Assembly (NCBI RefSeq): GCF_024868665.1
Contig: NC_079913.1
Span: 12,291,824-12,355,823 of the forward strand
Direction of reading: 5' to 3'
Length of the DNA stretch: 64,000 bases
Source of the DNA: Triplophysa rosa
Lineage: Eukaryota; Chordata; Actinopteri; Cypriniformes; Nemacheilidae
This document shows, piece by piece, positions 24,578 to 34,606 of the stretch. Numbering within the stretch: the first letter of the stretch is position 1; each line of letters begins with the position of its first letter. The position numbers and the translations under genes were made by a program. Under the pieces are notes generated by a model. The model worked only from the letters and a program-made list of their open reading frames with translations. It did no database searches and was not told where the DNA came from.

Positions 24578-24875
24578 TTAAAGTGATAGTTCACCCAAAA
24601 ATGACAATTCTGTCATCCTGTATTCACCCTCTTGTCATTTCAAATCTGTATGAGTTTCTTTCTTCCGCAGAATGCAAAAGGTACCCATTCACTTCTATTG
24701 TACGGACACAAAACCAATGCAAGTGAATGGGTGCCACCACTGTTTGGTTGCTAACATTCTCCAAAATATCTACTTTTGTGTTCTGCAGAAGAAAGAAAGT
24801 CATGCAGGTTTGAAATGACAAGAGGGCGAGTAAACGATGACGGAATTTTCATTTTTGGGTGAACTTTACCTTTAA
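24578..24875. mobile_element. TTAA-family MITE, near complete
   Basis: The left end is TTAAAGTGATAGTTCACCCA and the right end is TTGGGTGAACTTTACCTTTAA. TTAA stands at both outer edges (24578-24581 and 24872-24875), as for a TTAA-specific target duplication of piggyBac type; because TTAA is self-complementary it might instead be part of the inverted repeat. CTTCCGCAGAATGCAAAAGG and TTTTGTGTTCTGCAGAAG pair inside. No coding sequence. Confidence 0.9.
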
Positions 24876-26325
24876 TCTGGCATGCTTCGGGGTTGCCAGG
24901 TTGAGCATTTTTGTGAGAAAATGTTTGCCATGTTCGTGGCATCAATTTGTCGATTTTGTATTTCTGTAGCACTTACTAGTCATCCACTGTTTCATATACT
25001 GTCCAAAATAAATACACCACATGCTGATGTTGAAATATCAGGCTAAATGAGACCTTTATGAAATACAAAGCAGATTTTTTAGGAAAGAAATGTAGAGAGG
25101 GGAATGAGATGATGGCTCGAACCTTTGTCACCTAACTGAGCACCAAGACTCACAGTGTAATAACAAATGTTTTTAATATTACATACACAAACACACCAAA
25201 AGACCCTATATTGGAACGATCGAGAGGTCTACCTCACCTAAGATGTAACCTCTTTTGCAACCACAAGTTTGACATGTCTGTACGTGTGCTTTGTCGCATT
25301 ACCCGTGCACGAATATGCAGGCCCAAATGGCATTTCTACTTAGCCAATCAATTTAAAATAAACCCCTCAATTTGAAGCTAAATTGTGAGATACCGTGTCT
25401 GAAAACACTTTGCTCCTTTAATATACGGCTAGATTTCGACAGAAAATGACCTTATTAAAAAAATGGAGGGCGGTAGATGGAAATGAAATGTCTCCCATTC
25501 TATCTATCACTCTTTCTTTCTTACTATGCCGATTCCATCTCCGCTCATCTGTAATCATTATCTTCTCTTCAACAGCCCACCATCTGTGTGTCTGCGTCTC
25601 CTTTGCTCATCTTCGTGCGTTACTCAGTTTTTTTCTATCAGTCTCGCGCACAAACGCTTGCGCATCCTCTCTCTTATCAAAGCCCTTGTGCAACAGAGTG
25701 TGTTTTTCCATATACGTTTTGCTTGCTTGAGAGACGTCTCGTTTTTTTTTAAGCGATAATGCATTCGTTGAGACAGGTGGAGTGATTTTATGCGATTCAG
25801 ACTAGACTAGTGCTGACAGCAGTCACTAAACTTCTTCCTGATGAAAGAGTTTCTCTTTATTTGTCCTGAATATGTACTTGTCTCCGGGGACGGATAATTT
25901 GTCTGTCCACGCTGAAAGCGAAAATATGACAAAGCCAAACTGCAAATATTTGATGGTTGATATATAGATGTGAAGAAGGATATTGGACCAATGACATTTT
26001 ACTTGAGCCAGGGTTACCCAGCACAACACCACAGAAATAGAAATGAAGCAACCAACAGAATGTCCTGTCAATCATTATTTGTCTCAACTACTATTTAGAT
26101 GAACGAGGTATTTTGGTGTTACCACAGCCACTGAAGAAGTTATATATAATGGAATTTTCAAATTATGGTAAAATCTTAATATGTCATAAAAATGTTCACC
26201 AAAATGCCTATATTTTATTTACAGATTTAATTATTCTGTTTGCTATATATGTTTATTTGAGTCACACCTGTCTAGAACACTGTGTAAAATGAAAAGATGC
26301 GTTATTACAGAGGAAATGGAGAGTG

Positions 26326-26357
<32 letters not shown>

Positions 26358-26660
26358 TCAGTCAGCCCTTAGGTCATCCCGGCCTGCCTGTCCGATTCGA
26401 GTTAGGTAGAGTGAAGCTGATACTCTCCCTGGGTGACTGGCACTCACAGCCCAATACGAGTTTGATTGAAACAAGAAAGACTCATTTAACCTCTTGGGAG
26501 GAAGAAAACCCCTGACCCACGGCTTTATCCTAGTTTCCTTTGACAGAATTTAAACTCTGGCAAATGTCTGTCAATATTTGTTACTTGAGTAGTGTTACGA
26601 CATTACACCTAAGATCTGCATTTGTACCTTTCCACCAAAACCAGTCCACTTGCTCTGACG
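24876..26660. other. Single-copy region
   Basis: No gene or transposon recognised. Contains the GT array at 26326-26356. 25490-25750 is T/C-rich and gives spurious open frames. Confidence 0.35.
26326..26356. repeat. (TG)n microsatellite
   Basis: About 31 bp of uninterrupted TG repeats. Confidence 0.95.
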
Positions 26661-26925
26661 TAAGGGATAGTTCACTCAAAAATAAAAATTCTGTCATCAT
26701 TTAAACACCCTCATGTCGTTCAAAACCTGTATATGACTCTTTCTTCAGGGGAACACAAATGAAGATACTTTGAGAAATGTCTAAATGGTTTTGTGTCAAT
26801 GCAATGGAAGTCAATGGGGTCCGATGTTGTTTGGTGGTTATCAATGTTTATCAAAATATCCTTTTTTGCGTCCGTGATTTCTGACGAGATGATAAAATCA
26901 TTTTTATTCTGGTCGAACTATGTGA
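26661..26925. mobile_element. TTAA-family MITE, decayed right end
   Basis: The left end reads AAGGGATAGTTCACTCAAAA, followed by ATTCTGTCATCATTTAAACA and TCTTTCTTCAGGGGAACACA. The right side keeps only GATGATAAAATCATTTTTAT and GGTCGAACTATG. The left TTAA has mutated to GTAA. No coding sequence. Confidence 0.8.
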
Positions 26926-26980
26926 ACGGCAACATGCGTGAAAGTCATACTGTTACCAGTTCACAGACAAACACGTCACA

Positions 26981-27215
26981 CTACATTTACATTTAGCAGA
27001 TGCTTTTATCCAAAGCGACTTACAGATGAGATAAACAATGGAAGCAATTGGAACAACATAAGGACAACAAAAAGCATAAATGCAATAAAAAATTGGTCTC
27101 ATATAGCCTACCACAGTATACAGAGCTAAGTTTTTTTTTTTTTGAAAGAGTAGAAAAGAGATAGAAGTCAGAACTGATCGGTCAGGTGTTGACGGAAGAG
27201 ATGTGTTTTCAGGCA
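26981..27215 (-). repeat. Interspersed repeat carrying the fish SINE-type tail
   Basis: ACATTTACATTTAGCAGATG followed by CTTTTATCCAAAGCGACTTA is the reverse complement of the tail seen at 15990-16018. The following sequence (AACAATGGAAGCAATTGGAA, a T12 run at about 27132-27143, then AGATGTGTTTTCAGG) is an arrangement I recognise as common in cyprinids. No tRNA-like A and B boxes are visible, so this may be a different element that shares the tail. Confidence 0.65.
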
Positions 27216-28279
27216 ATTCTATATTGTAGTTTTTAATATATACTTTTACGAAATTCATCAAAAAAATATATATATATATCTGTATATTAATAATTTATAA
27301 AAATGTATAAATACATTTTTGTTACACCTTTGTCATTTAATTGATAGAGACAGTAAAAAAATACAGAAAGGACATGAAAGTGCCAGTGGGGGTGTCTATT
27401 GTGTTTAATTCAACCTCTGTCATCACTAGTTCTTGGTGGCCTTACTAGTAAAGAGCAGAAGGTTTAGCGGGGTCAACACAGATCCAATTTTCCGGTTCGC
27501 AACTATTGGGTCATTTCTTTAATGTAAACGTACTGTATGGAAAGGGTAAGGATTTGGCACAGAGATATTTAAAGAGGTATTTACACTCATTCCGATACAT
27601 AACGCTCACTAATAAAAAGTTACAGTACTGATGTCACCGCTATAGGTTTTGGTGTAAACGCGAAGACTATAATGTGGTTAATTATGCTTACGTTTATGCA
27701 TCTTTGCTAATAAATGTGTAAACATATTTTTCCATTTGTCTGTGTGTGTGTATGTGAGAGAGAGAAGGAAAATGGGGACGACAAATAAACTTGTCGTGGA
27801 AGTCCAGCGATAGGCTTCATTTGATGGGAATTGCTCAAAGGGTGAATTTACTGCTCTAAGCCAAGACCCTATCAATCTAACACACTCGCACTGAAGTTAC
27901 ACAGCGAGTTACATAACCTTAAGCAACAGATTAGACAACAGCATTCATCAATCAACTACACCCTCCCTCTCTCATAAGCTCCATTACCCACAAGCCCTCG
28001 CACATCTCAGTTTATGGGGCATTATGAGCTATTAAGTCTCCCACTAAAAATCCATAAACATAAATGCAGAATGCCTACCACTTATGAATGGAGATGTACA
28101 CCTTATAAAGAACTAAGAGTACACAGTCTGGTTATAGAAGAGTTGTGATTGTTGGACTGACATACACAATCATAAACTGTCCCAGGACACTGCTTATGAG
28201 GAACTGGCGATGATATCAATCTATGTCTCCAGAGAGGGAAGAGAGTGAAAAAGTTGGCGTTCTAGTGCAAGTGTGTTTG
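27216..28279. other. AT-rich single-copy region
   Basis: A TATATA run lies at about 27268-27279. 27940-28150 is high-complexity. No gene recognised. Confidence 0.3.
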
Positions 28280-28506
28280 TTATGTAGTTGTTAGGGTGTT
28301 TAGGGTTTTCCTGCGTGGCTGCTAAGATGTTCTGGGTGGTTGCCAGGGAGTCGCTATGTTGTCACTTTTCAAGTTTCAAGTTTGAAAATGTTCAGTAGTT
28401 TGTGCGTTGCTTTCCAGTTGCTAGATTAGAGTGTTGCGGCTCTTTGCTACAGAGGTCTGAGTATTTTGTTGATGTATTTCTATGGGCATCCTTGGGTGGT
28501 TGCTTC
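28280..28506. repeat. GTTGCTAGG/GGGTGGTTGC cyprinid repeat
   Basis: Contains AGTTGTTAGGGTGTT, TTCTGGGTGGTTGCCAGGG, CAGTTGCTAGATTAGAGTG and TTGGGTGGTTGCTTCC. This irregular reiteration of GTTGCTAGG and GGGTGGTTGC is a familiar cyprinid interspersed repeat. The copy is diverged, with a homopurine/pyrimidine interruption at 28366-28390. Confidence 0.65.
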
Positions 28507-28534
28507 CTCAAAAACTCATAATATAATTTATTAT

Positions 28535-28607
28535 AATAAAACCTGCAGTTTTATTTTTCAAACAGAGATGGCACTATAGATGCAAAGGTTACGAATTGCA
28601 GCTTTAA
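28535..28607. mobile_element. Right end of TTAAAGCTGCA-type MITE
   Basis: AAACAGAGATGGCACTATAG and then GGTTACGAATTGCAGCTTTAA, ending in TTAA at 28604-28607. It is the inverted counterpart of the left end at 8559, and CTGCAGTTTTATTTTTCAAA parallels 8708-8725 and 51757-51788. The left end is missing. Confidence 0.6.
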
Positions 28608-28743
28608 CATCCGGAGTTCGCTTAAATGAAAAATTCATCTCACAATCAAAATTGTGTTATTTTTTACTAACCCACATGACGTCAAACATGTTTAAGACCT
28701 CCCGGCGTCTTCGGAAAACAAATAAAGATATTTAGGTGACATC

Positions 28744-29605
28744 TAGGGCTGCAACTAACGATTATTTTGATAATCGATTAGTTGGACGATTATTTTTCCG
28801 ATTAATCGGATAAAATGTAATTACATCTTTTGCTTATAATAAGTAAATCAGATATGGGAAAAGTATACAAAACTGAACTCATTAGCCTTCTCCCAAAATG
28901 TTGTGAATGTCTCCATAATTAACACACCTGGTGAGTTGATTCATGTGTGTCATATTAGAAGCAACTGACAATAGTCTCTCCCAAACGTGGGAGCGAGGGG
29001 AGGGTCGGCCAAGGAAATACAGGTATTTTTTGTGGCATGAAAAGTGAGATATTTGTCATGTAAAAAAAGTGTATTTAAGTACAGTACTCAAGTAAATGTA
29101 CTTCGTTACCCACCTCTGAACTAAATAAACCACCAAATCAGGGTATTTAGCCTAATATGTACTTTGCAAAGTGCAAACGCCACAAATTGGGTTTTACTAA
29201 TATAATCTTTAATTTTGTCATTTAAACACCTCTCCCCTTTAAACTTTAAAACTGCGCAGCTTGAAGAGATGCATGCAGAACACATTGGACTTTAAAACTG
29301 CGCACCTCGCGCTGCACGGAGAGACGCATGCACCGAGAGACACGTCTGACTTTAAAACTGCGCAACTTGTGCCGCACGGAGAGATGCATCCACGGAGAAC
29401 CACGTCTGACATTTAAAACTGTGCAGCTCATGCTGCACGGAGAGACACATCTAAAGCGGTAATTTTAAAAGGGAAGACGCGCTTGATTTGTAACTGCGCA
29501 GCTCGCAAGTGACGTCACAGACCAACTAATCGATAATGAAATTCATTGACAACGAATTTCATTATCGATTATTATCGATTTGATCGATTAGTTGTTGCAG
29601 CCCTA
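28744..29605. mobile_element. hAT element nested in fold-back, perfect 8-bp duplication
   Basis: The left end is TAGGGCTGCAACTAACGATT and the right end is GATTAGTTGTTGCAGCCCTA, a long inverted repeat rich in ATTATCGATT. GTGACATC flanks it exactly on both sides (28736-28743 and 29606-29613). The duplication is perfect while the host element has diverged arms, so the insertion is younger than its host. The interior includes a 60-bp minisatellite. No transposase frame was seen. Confidence 0.95.
29243..29455. repeat. 60-bp minisatellite inside the hAT element
   Basis: Units begin ACTTTAAAACTGCGCA at 29243, 29289 and 29349, and ACATTTAAAACTGTGCAG at about 29409, so the periods are 46, 60 and 60 bp. 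Each full unit ends GCACGGAGAGACGCAT or similar. A decayed further unit (TAACTGCGCAGCTCG) follows at about 29491. The minus strand is open through the array only because 60 is a multiple of three. Confidence 0.85.
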
Positions 29606-30364
29606 GTGACATCCGAGAGATTTCCAGGCCTCCTCATTGACATCATGGTTATAGTTGTTGTCAAGGTCCAGAAAAGTACTAAAGACGTCGTTAAATTGGT
29701 CCATCCGCTCATGGTGGCTAAATAGAATTTTTTTAAAGCGACGAGAATACTTTATGTGCGAAAAACAAACCAAAATAATGACTTTAATCTATATATTCTC
29801 CTCTGTCTTGTCAGTCTATGGTTCGCGTTCACGAGAGCACTTCGACGCATGCGCATTTGGTTGGGCAAAAAAGTGCAAGTCTTCCTCAATATCGAAATCA
29901 TCAGACAACTTGCGAAGATCAGCTTATATACAGCGTGTCTGCTTGTAAACATAGAGTTGCACTTCCGGGTTGTCAGTCAGAACGCCGGCGTCTGCCCCCA
30001 CCGAATGCGCATGCGTCGAAGTGCGTGAACGCGCACCATAGACTGACAAGACAGAGGAGAATATATTGATTAAAGTCGTTATTTTGGTTTGTTTTTCACA
30101 CAAAGTATTCTCGTCGCTTCCAAAAAATTCAATTGAGCCACCATGAGCGGATGGACCAATTTAACGATGTCTTTAGTACTTTTCTGGACCTTGACAACAA
30201 CTATAACCATTATGTCTATTAGGAGGCTTGGAAATCTCTCGGATGTCACCTAAATATCTTAATTTGTGCTCCGAAGACGCCGGGAGGTCTCAAAACATGT
30301 TGAACGTCATGTGGGTGAGTAAAAAATAACACAATTTTGATTTTGAGATGAACTTTTCCTTTAA

Positions 30365-30624
30365 GCAGCATAGAGACTTTACACAAGCTGCGGTCTTGTG
30401 TTTTTAAAACAACTAGCCGCCACATTATATAATAATTATAATAACCGTCTTTAACCTGACATATGAAAGAAAACATGAAACACTCATATACGTCTGTCTA
30501 GTGCATGTTTTCATAGCCCTACACTTAAAAAATGAGCACAGGTGGAAGCAAGAATGTGTCCTGTGTGGATGGCCACTAACAACTCTTTGAATGCTAGGAA
30601 ACGGTTGTCATACACTGCTGAACT

Positions 30625-30659
<35 letters not shown>

Positions 30660-31443
30660 TGTTGCTCGGTAGACAGATGTGCCCCAGCAGCTGCTCTCAC
30701 TGCGCCGGCTCTCACACACACAGACACACACAGCAGTGCAGTGTATCACCTGATGGCAGAAGGTTGGTACGCTGCCAAACACTGATCCTGCCAAAAAGTG
30801 CCACTGCCAAATAATGACCCGTCAGAATAACATCACAATTCGTATGCTGCCGCGGAAACACACGCAAAACATATGTATGCGTTCGCCATACGCAGAACAT
30901 TTCTTTTCGACCTCTTTGTTCGGACTATCAATGACGGCGAGCTGAGCAGCCTCGAGCACTTGCCCTAGATGAAGCGGATGTGTGTGGTTATAAAAAGGTA
31001 AGGCCCTTGGGGAGCTGCTGTTAGCATTGCGGTTTGAGTGCTACATTAACTGTCCTAGTTTTTTTCATGCATAACACTCCAATGCATGTGCTAGACCCCG
31101 ATAGAATAACGCTATAACATTACATACATGTCAACAGCCTACTGTATATTTTGCTCTACATGTGTATGAATATGTTATCACTTAGATGTTGCTATTCGAT
31201 GGCTCGGGAGACTTTAAGTTCTCGGTTATGTTTCTTTCTCACTAACTTCAAAAACGTTGCCTTAGATGTTTCTCCTTAGTTTCCTCAGGGGGAAAAAATA
31301 TAGGGAGACAAATGAGATACAAATACTACATTTGGTTCGATTTAGGCTTAAAACACGAAAAAACACTATTTAGAAAACAAAACAAAAATAAGATAGTTCA
31401 TATAGACTTTTGATAAGTGGTATCTTGGCAATTGATAACGTTG
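30365..31443. other. Single-copy region
   Basis: Contains a GT array at 30626-30656 and a CA-rich stretch at 30712-30732. 30900-31050 is moderately GC-rich. No gene or transposon recognised. Confidence 0.35.
30626..30656. repeat. (GT)n microsatellite
   Basis: About 31 bp of uninterrupted GT. Confidence 0.95.
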
Positions 31444-31711
31444 TTAAAGGGAAAGTCCATCCCAAAATGAAAATTCTTTCATCATTTGCTCACCACCATG
31501 GCATTTCAAACCTGTATGACTTTCTGTCTTCTACAGAACACAAAAGAATGTTTCTAACCGAACACCATTGGCCCCCACTGACTTCCATTGTATGGACACA
31601 AAACCACTGAGACATTTCTTAAAGCATCTTCTGTGCTCCACAGAAAAAGTCATATACGGCTTTTGAATGACAAGAGTGACCAAATGAGTTTTGGGTGAAC
31701 TATCCCTTTAA
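31444..31711. mobile_element. TTAA-family MITE, complete ends
   Basis: The left end reads TTAAAGGGAAAGTCCATCCC and the right end reads TTGGGTGAACTATCCCTTTAA, with TTAA at both edges (31444-31447, 31708-31711). The inner sequence CTTCTACAGAACACAAAAGA pairs with the region around TTCTGTGCTCCACAGAAAAA. No coding sequence. Confidence 0.9.
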
Positions 31712-31980
31712 GACCTCTTCTGAAACTCAAGAAGAGACGCATGAGATTACTGGGATCTTTACAGGGGAAGCAGAAGTCTCCATATGCTCTGAATTTAATC
31801 TCACTCCAGTCTGGAGAAACAACTGAGATATTAAGGAGACGTCATTTGACATTTGTTTCCCATACTGATGCGTGTCACAGAGAGAACGCAACAAAATAAA
31901 TAATCAGAGAAAGAAAAGATTTATCTATAACGTACTGAAACTAAAACACTTGAGCAACAAGGGTCTGTTGAAAAGAAACA

Positions 31981-32073
<93 letters not shown>

Positions 32074-32074
32074 N

Positions 32075-32115
<41 letters not shown>

Positions 32116-32330
32116 CACAGCTGTGCGGTGTAACAGGAGAGCTCTGGAACGAAAGGAGAAGAGTTGCACAACCATGCCAAGATTTCATTAACTGCCACAG
32201 CATTTTGTATTCAGTCATGCTGGTGTTTTAAAGCCCTGCAATGATACACACCTTTAAACAAGTTGGTCTCTCAAGTTCCTAACATAACGCATTGGCAATA
32301 AGTCTTGTGTAGTCTTTTTTAAACTGTATA
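31712..32330. other. Single-copy flanks of a CA array
   Basis: 31712-31982 and 32114-32330 show no gene or repeat family. The centre is the CA array annotated separately. Confidence 0.35.
31983..32113. repeat. (AC)n microsatellite, 131 bp, with the only N
   Basis: The longest CA array in the window. It contains one ambiguous base at 32074 and changes phase there (AC before, CA after). The N probably marks a read-join or an unresolved length rather than a real single base, so the true array length is unknown. Confidence 0.97.
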
Positions 32331-32749
32331 TTACTGGGACAGTTCACCCAAAAATGAAAATTCTGTCTTTATTTACTCACCCTCAAGTTCTGTATAAATG
32401 TCTTTGTTCTGATGATCACAGAGAAAGGTATTTGGAAGAATGCTTGTAACCAAACAGTTATTGGTCACCATTGACTACCATAGTAGGAAAAATGACATTG
32501 GTAGTCAAACGTTTCCCAAAACTGTTTGCTTTCCTACGTTCTTCAAAATATCTTCTTTTGTGTTCAACACAAAAAACGATTTTCATACTATGGTAGTCAA
32601 TGGTGGCCAAGAACTGTTTGGTTACAAGCATTCTTCCAAATATCTTTCTCTGTGTTCCTCACAACAAAGAAATGTATACAGATTTGGAACAACTCGAGGG
32701 TGAGTAAATGAAGACAGAATTTTCTTTTGTGGGTGAACTATTCCTTTAA
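32331..32749. mobile_element. TTAA-family MITE, long-armed subtype
   Basis: The left end GGGACAGTTCACCCAAAAAT and the right end GTGGGTGAACTATTCCTTTAA are inverted. The arms continue inward: GAATGCTTGTAACCAAACAG and ATTGACTACCATAGTA on the left, TACTATGGTAGTCAATGGTG and CTGTTTGGTTACAAGCATTC on the right, so nearly the whole 419 bp folds back. A third inverted pair, TTCTTTTGTGTTCAACAC and its partner, lies at the centre. The left TTAA has decayed. Confidence 0.88.
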
Positions 32750-32979
32750 GGGGTCTGACGGAGTTGGTTCAGTTTCAGTACATCCCACTAGTATTACAAA
32801 TGGTGTTTCGTGGCTGAAGATAACCAAGTTGTTCAATGACACGCAAAGTAAGTTCAGGTTTGTTAAATATGATCAGATAAAAGATGTTCCAATAGCGCTG
32901 ATATAGGACCAGAACATCACTAGGGCAGTTTTCCTTGTTTTCAGATGAGCTATTTTATGAAAGTAATATCACACTCGCA
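32750..32979. other. Single-copy region
   Basis: Short AT-rich stretch with no recognised feature. Confidence 0.35.
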
Positions 32980-32986
32980 GTCATGC

Positions 32987-33019
<33 letters not shown>

Positions 33020-33026
33020 GCATGAC
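32980..33026. repeat. AT-cruciform: TATA hairpin with GTCATGC ends
   Basis: GTCATGCTATATA at the left and TATATAGCATGAC at the right enclose an (AT)n run. The structure is about 47 bp and can extrude as a cruciform. Confidence 0.9.
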
Positions 33027-33099
33027 TTATAAGAGCAAACATATACATGATTCATAGAGTTATAACTCTATGAATCATGTATATGTTTGCTCTTATAAG
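33026..33099. repeat. Perfect 74-bp palindrome
   Basis: The sequence from CTTATAAGAGCAAACATATA to TATATGTTTGCTCTTATAAG is its own reverse complement with no mismatch and no spacer; the centre is GAGTTATAACTC. It directly abuts the AT hairpin on its left. Perfect spacerless palindromes of this length are usually unstable, so this one is recent or is an assembly or strand-switching product. Confidence 0.95.
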
Positions 33100-33111
33100 A
33101 GTTTCCTATAG

Positions 33112-33446
33112 CAAGGGTACCTAAACTTTTCAGCCCACGACCCCCAAAGTAACAGTGCCAGTGACTCGAGACCCCCACTATCCTCGAAGGTGGTTAAAGT
33201 ACAACTGCGCACATGCACTTATCCAAACACGCATAACGACAACACAAAAGATCACAGTTTAACACGATCACGATCGAGGGGAAGGAAATTTGAAAGGTTG
33301 ATGGCTTTTTATTTATATGGTTTTGTTTTTAACTATTTTTATATTTTGTTACACTTATTGATAAAATGCGCTATTTCTGAAAAAAAAAAGATTTCTGGAA
33401 ATCATCTTGCGACCCCGCCCTCATGGCCCAATTTTGGGAACCCCTG
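33112..33446. mobile_element. Charlie-like hAT MITE, CAGGGGTTCCCAAA ends
   Basis: The left end reads CAAGGGTACCTAAACTTTTC; the right end, on the other strand, reads CAGGGGTTCCCAAAATTGGG. TCCTATAG (33104-33111) and TCCTATAC (33447-33454) flank it, matching at 7 of 8 positions. CACGACCCCCAAAGTAACAG and CTTGCGACCCCGCCCTCATG are subterminal. The element is 335 bp and carries no transposase, although an open frame from 33190 runs through it into flanking DNA. Confidence 0.85.
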
Positions 33447-34271
33447 TCCTATACCATCAACCCTGATTTGTAATATAATTAAAATAAAAACTTGTGGTCA
33501 TTATTGGCAACAAAGTATTGTGGCTCCCACTTCACCAAAACCAACTGAAAACCAAATGAACCAAATGAAAATCCAGAGAATGCTTTGTGTCAACGCGGTC
33601 CGTCGTTTCATGGTGCGACACGTGGCTGCCATGGTAACGCTTCTGTCATCTCTCTCTGGATGTATGCATAAATGAGTGCGAACGTTAATGTCAGAGGTGT
33701 CCCGCTGGGGCGAAATGTCATCTTTAATCCAATTTAATAAACTCATGCCACGCGTTAATCTCACATTACCACTTAATCTGGCCCTTATATTGACGGCGTA
33801 ATCCAGGCCCTCTCCGCCGGGGACCAGAGCGATGAGCCGTGCGGTGGTTCCGCGAGGTGTCATTACGGCAAGAACGAAAGATAACGGGCTTGTAAAGAGA
33901 TGTCAATGAGGTTGGCGGCAAATTGATATGATCATAACTGCTCGAGATCCAGGTCTACACGCCATCAATCACCATGATGAAAAGCCGACTAACGTTTCAG
34001 ACGGTAGTGTATTATCAGTTTGTGCTGAAGGACTGCTCTATCACAAACACTCATCACACACCGACTAAACCGCAGGCACGAACACAGTAACACTGTTCCA
34101 AACCTACTGAAATGGCTACATATGCAACATCGTAGGTAGTCAAAATTGAGTTTCAGGCGGGAAAGCTTGACATAAGTTGATGTCAAACTAAGAACACAGT
34201 TTTGAAGATTGATTTTTTTATGTTTGGTCAAGAATGTGTTTGGTTTCTCGTGTAGTTTCAAATTTTTGTTT
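33447..34271. other. Single-copy region, strong candidate for conserved non-coding sequence
   Basis: 33580-33960 is high-complexity, balanced in base composition and free of repeats. It holds words such as GGATGTATGCATAAATGAG, CATCTTTAATCCAATTTAAT and TGATATGATCATAACTG. A 120-codon minus-strand frame at 33501-33863 has no recognised domain. The texture suggests an enhancer or an unrecognised exon; neither is proven. Confidence 0.35.
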
Positions 34272-34526
34272 TAATAAAAATTCTGTCATCATTTTTTCAT
34301 CCTTATGTTGTTTGACTGTTGCTGTATATACACTTTCTTCTGCAGAACACAAAAAGATATTTTGAGAAATGCTTCAGTTGCTTTCTCAATGTCGATTGGT
34401 TACCAAAGTCCTTCAAAATATCTTCTTTTGTGTTCTGCAGAAGAATAAAAGTTAAACAGTCTTGGAATGGCATGAGCGCGAGTAAATGATGAAAGAATTT
34501 TCATTTTGGATGACCTATCCCTTTAA
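34272..34526. mobile_element. TTAA-family MITE, left end truncated
   Basis: AAAATTCTGTCATCATTTTT near the left, CTTTCTTCTGCAGAACACAA and its partner TTTTGTGTTCTGCAGAAG inside, and a right end ATGACCTATCCCTTTAA with TTAA at 34523-34526. The left TTAAAGGGATAGTTCACC is missing. Confidence 0.85.
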
Positions 34527-34541
34527 GTTATATTTCAGCTA

Positions 34542-34606
34542 GGATGCCGCCTTATTTGGTAGACACTAGTCTGCAAGGTAGCTCACTAGGTTTTGGAACA
34601 GAGCTA
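34542..34606. repeat. Single unit related to the 5.4-kb tandem repeat
   Basis: GTCTGCAAGGTAGCTCACTA followed by GGTTTTGGAACAG resembles the TGTCTAGGTAGGC...TTTGAGAC units at 5451-5610. It immediately follows a TTAA-family right end, as the earlier array follows a TTAA-family left end. Confidence 0.45.

Larger units (their letters stand above)
28622..30364. mobile_element. TTAA-flanked fold-back element, split by a hAT insertion
   Basis: The two arms are inverted copies of about 370 bp. Left: TTAAATGAAAAATTCATCTC, CATGACGTCAAACATG, GTCCATCCGCTCATGGTGGC, TCTCCTCTGTCTTGTCAGTC. Right: GACTGACAAGACAGAGGAGA, GCCACCATGAGCGGATGGAC, CATGTTGAACGTCATGTG, GAGATGAACTTTTCCTTTAA. The arms run inward to GACGCATGCGCATT / AATGCGCATGCGTC, leaving a loop of about 130 bp (29866-29998). 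TTAA is at both outer edges. Removing the inserted hAT and one duplication gives an element of about 873 bp. Open frames within the arms mirror each other and carry no transposase motif. Confidence 0.88.

Noticed and set aside
29655..30069. Several overlapping frames
   Set aside because: They lie in the inverted arms and loop of a fold-back element and mirror each other.
31872..32231. Frame with a long Thr-His run
   Set aside because: Translation of the CA array and its single N.
32331..32749. Possible microRNA-like hairpin
   Set aside because: Fold-back structure is fully explained by the MITE's inverted arms and is far too long for a typical precursor.
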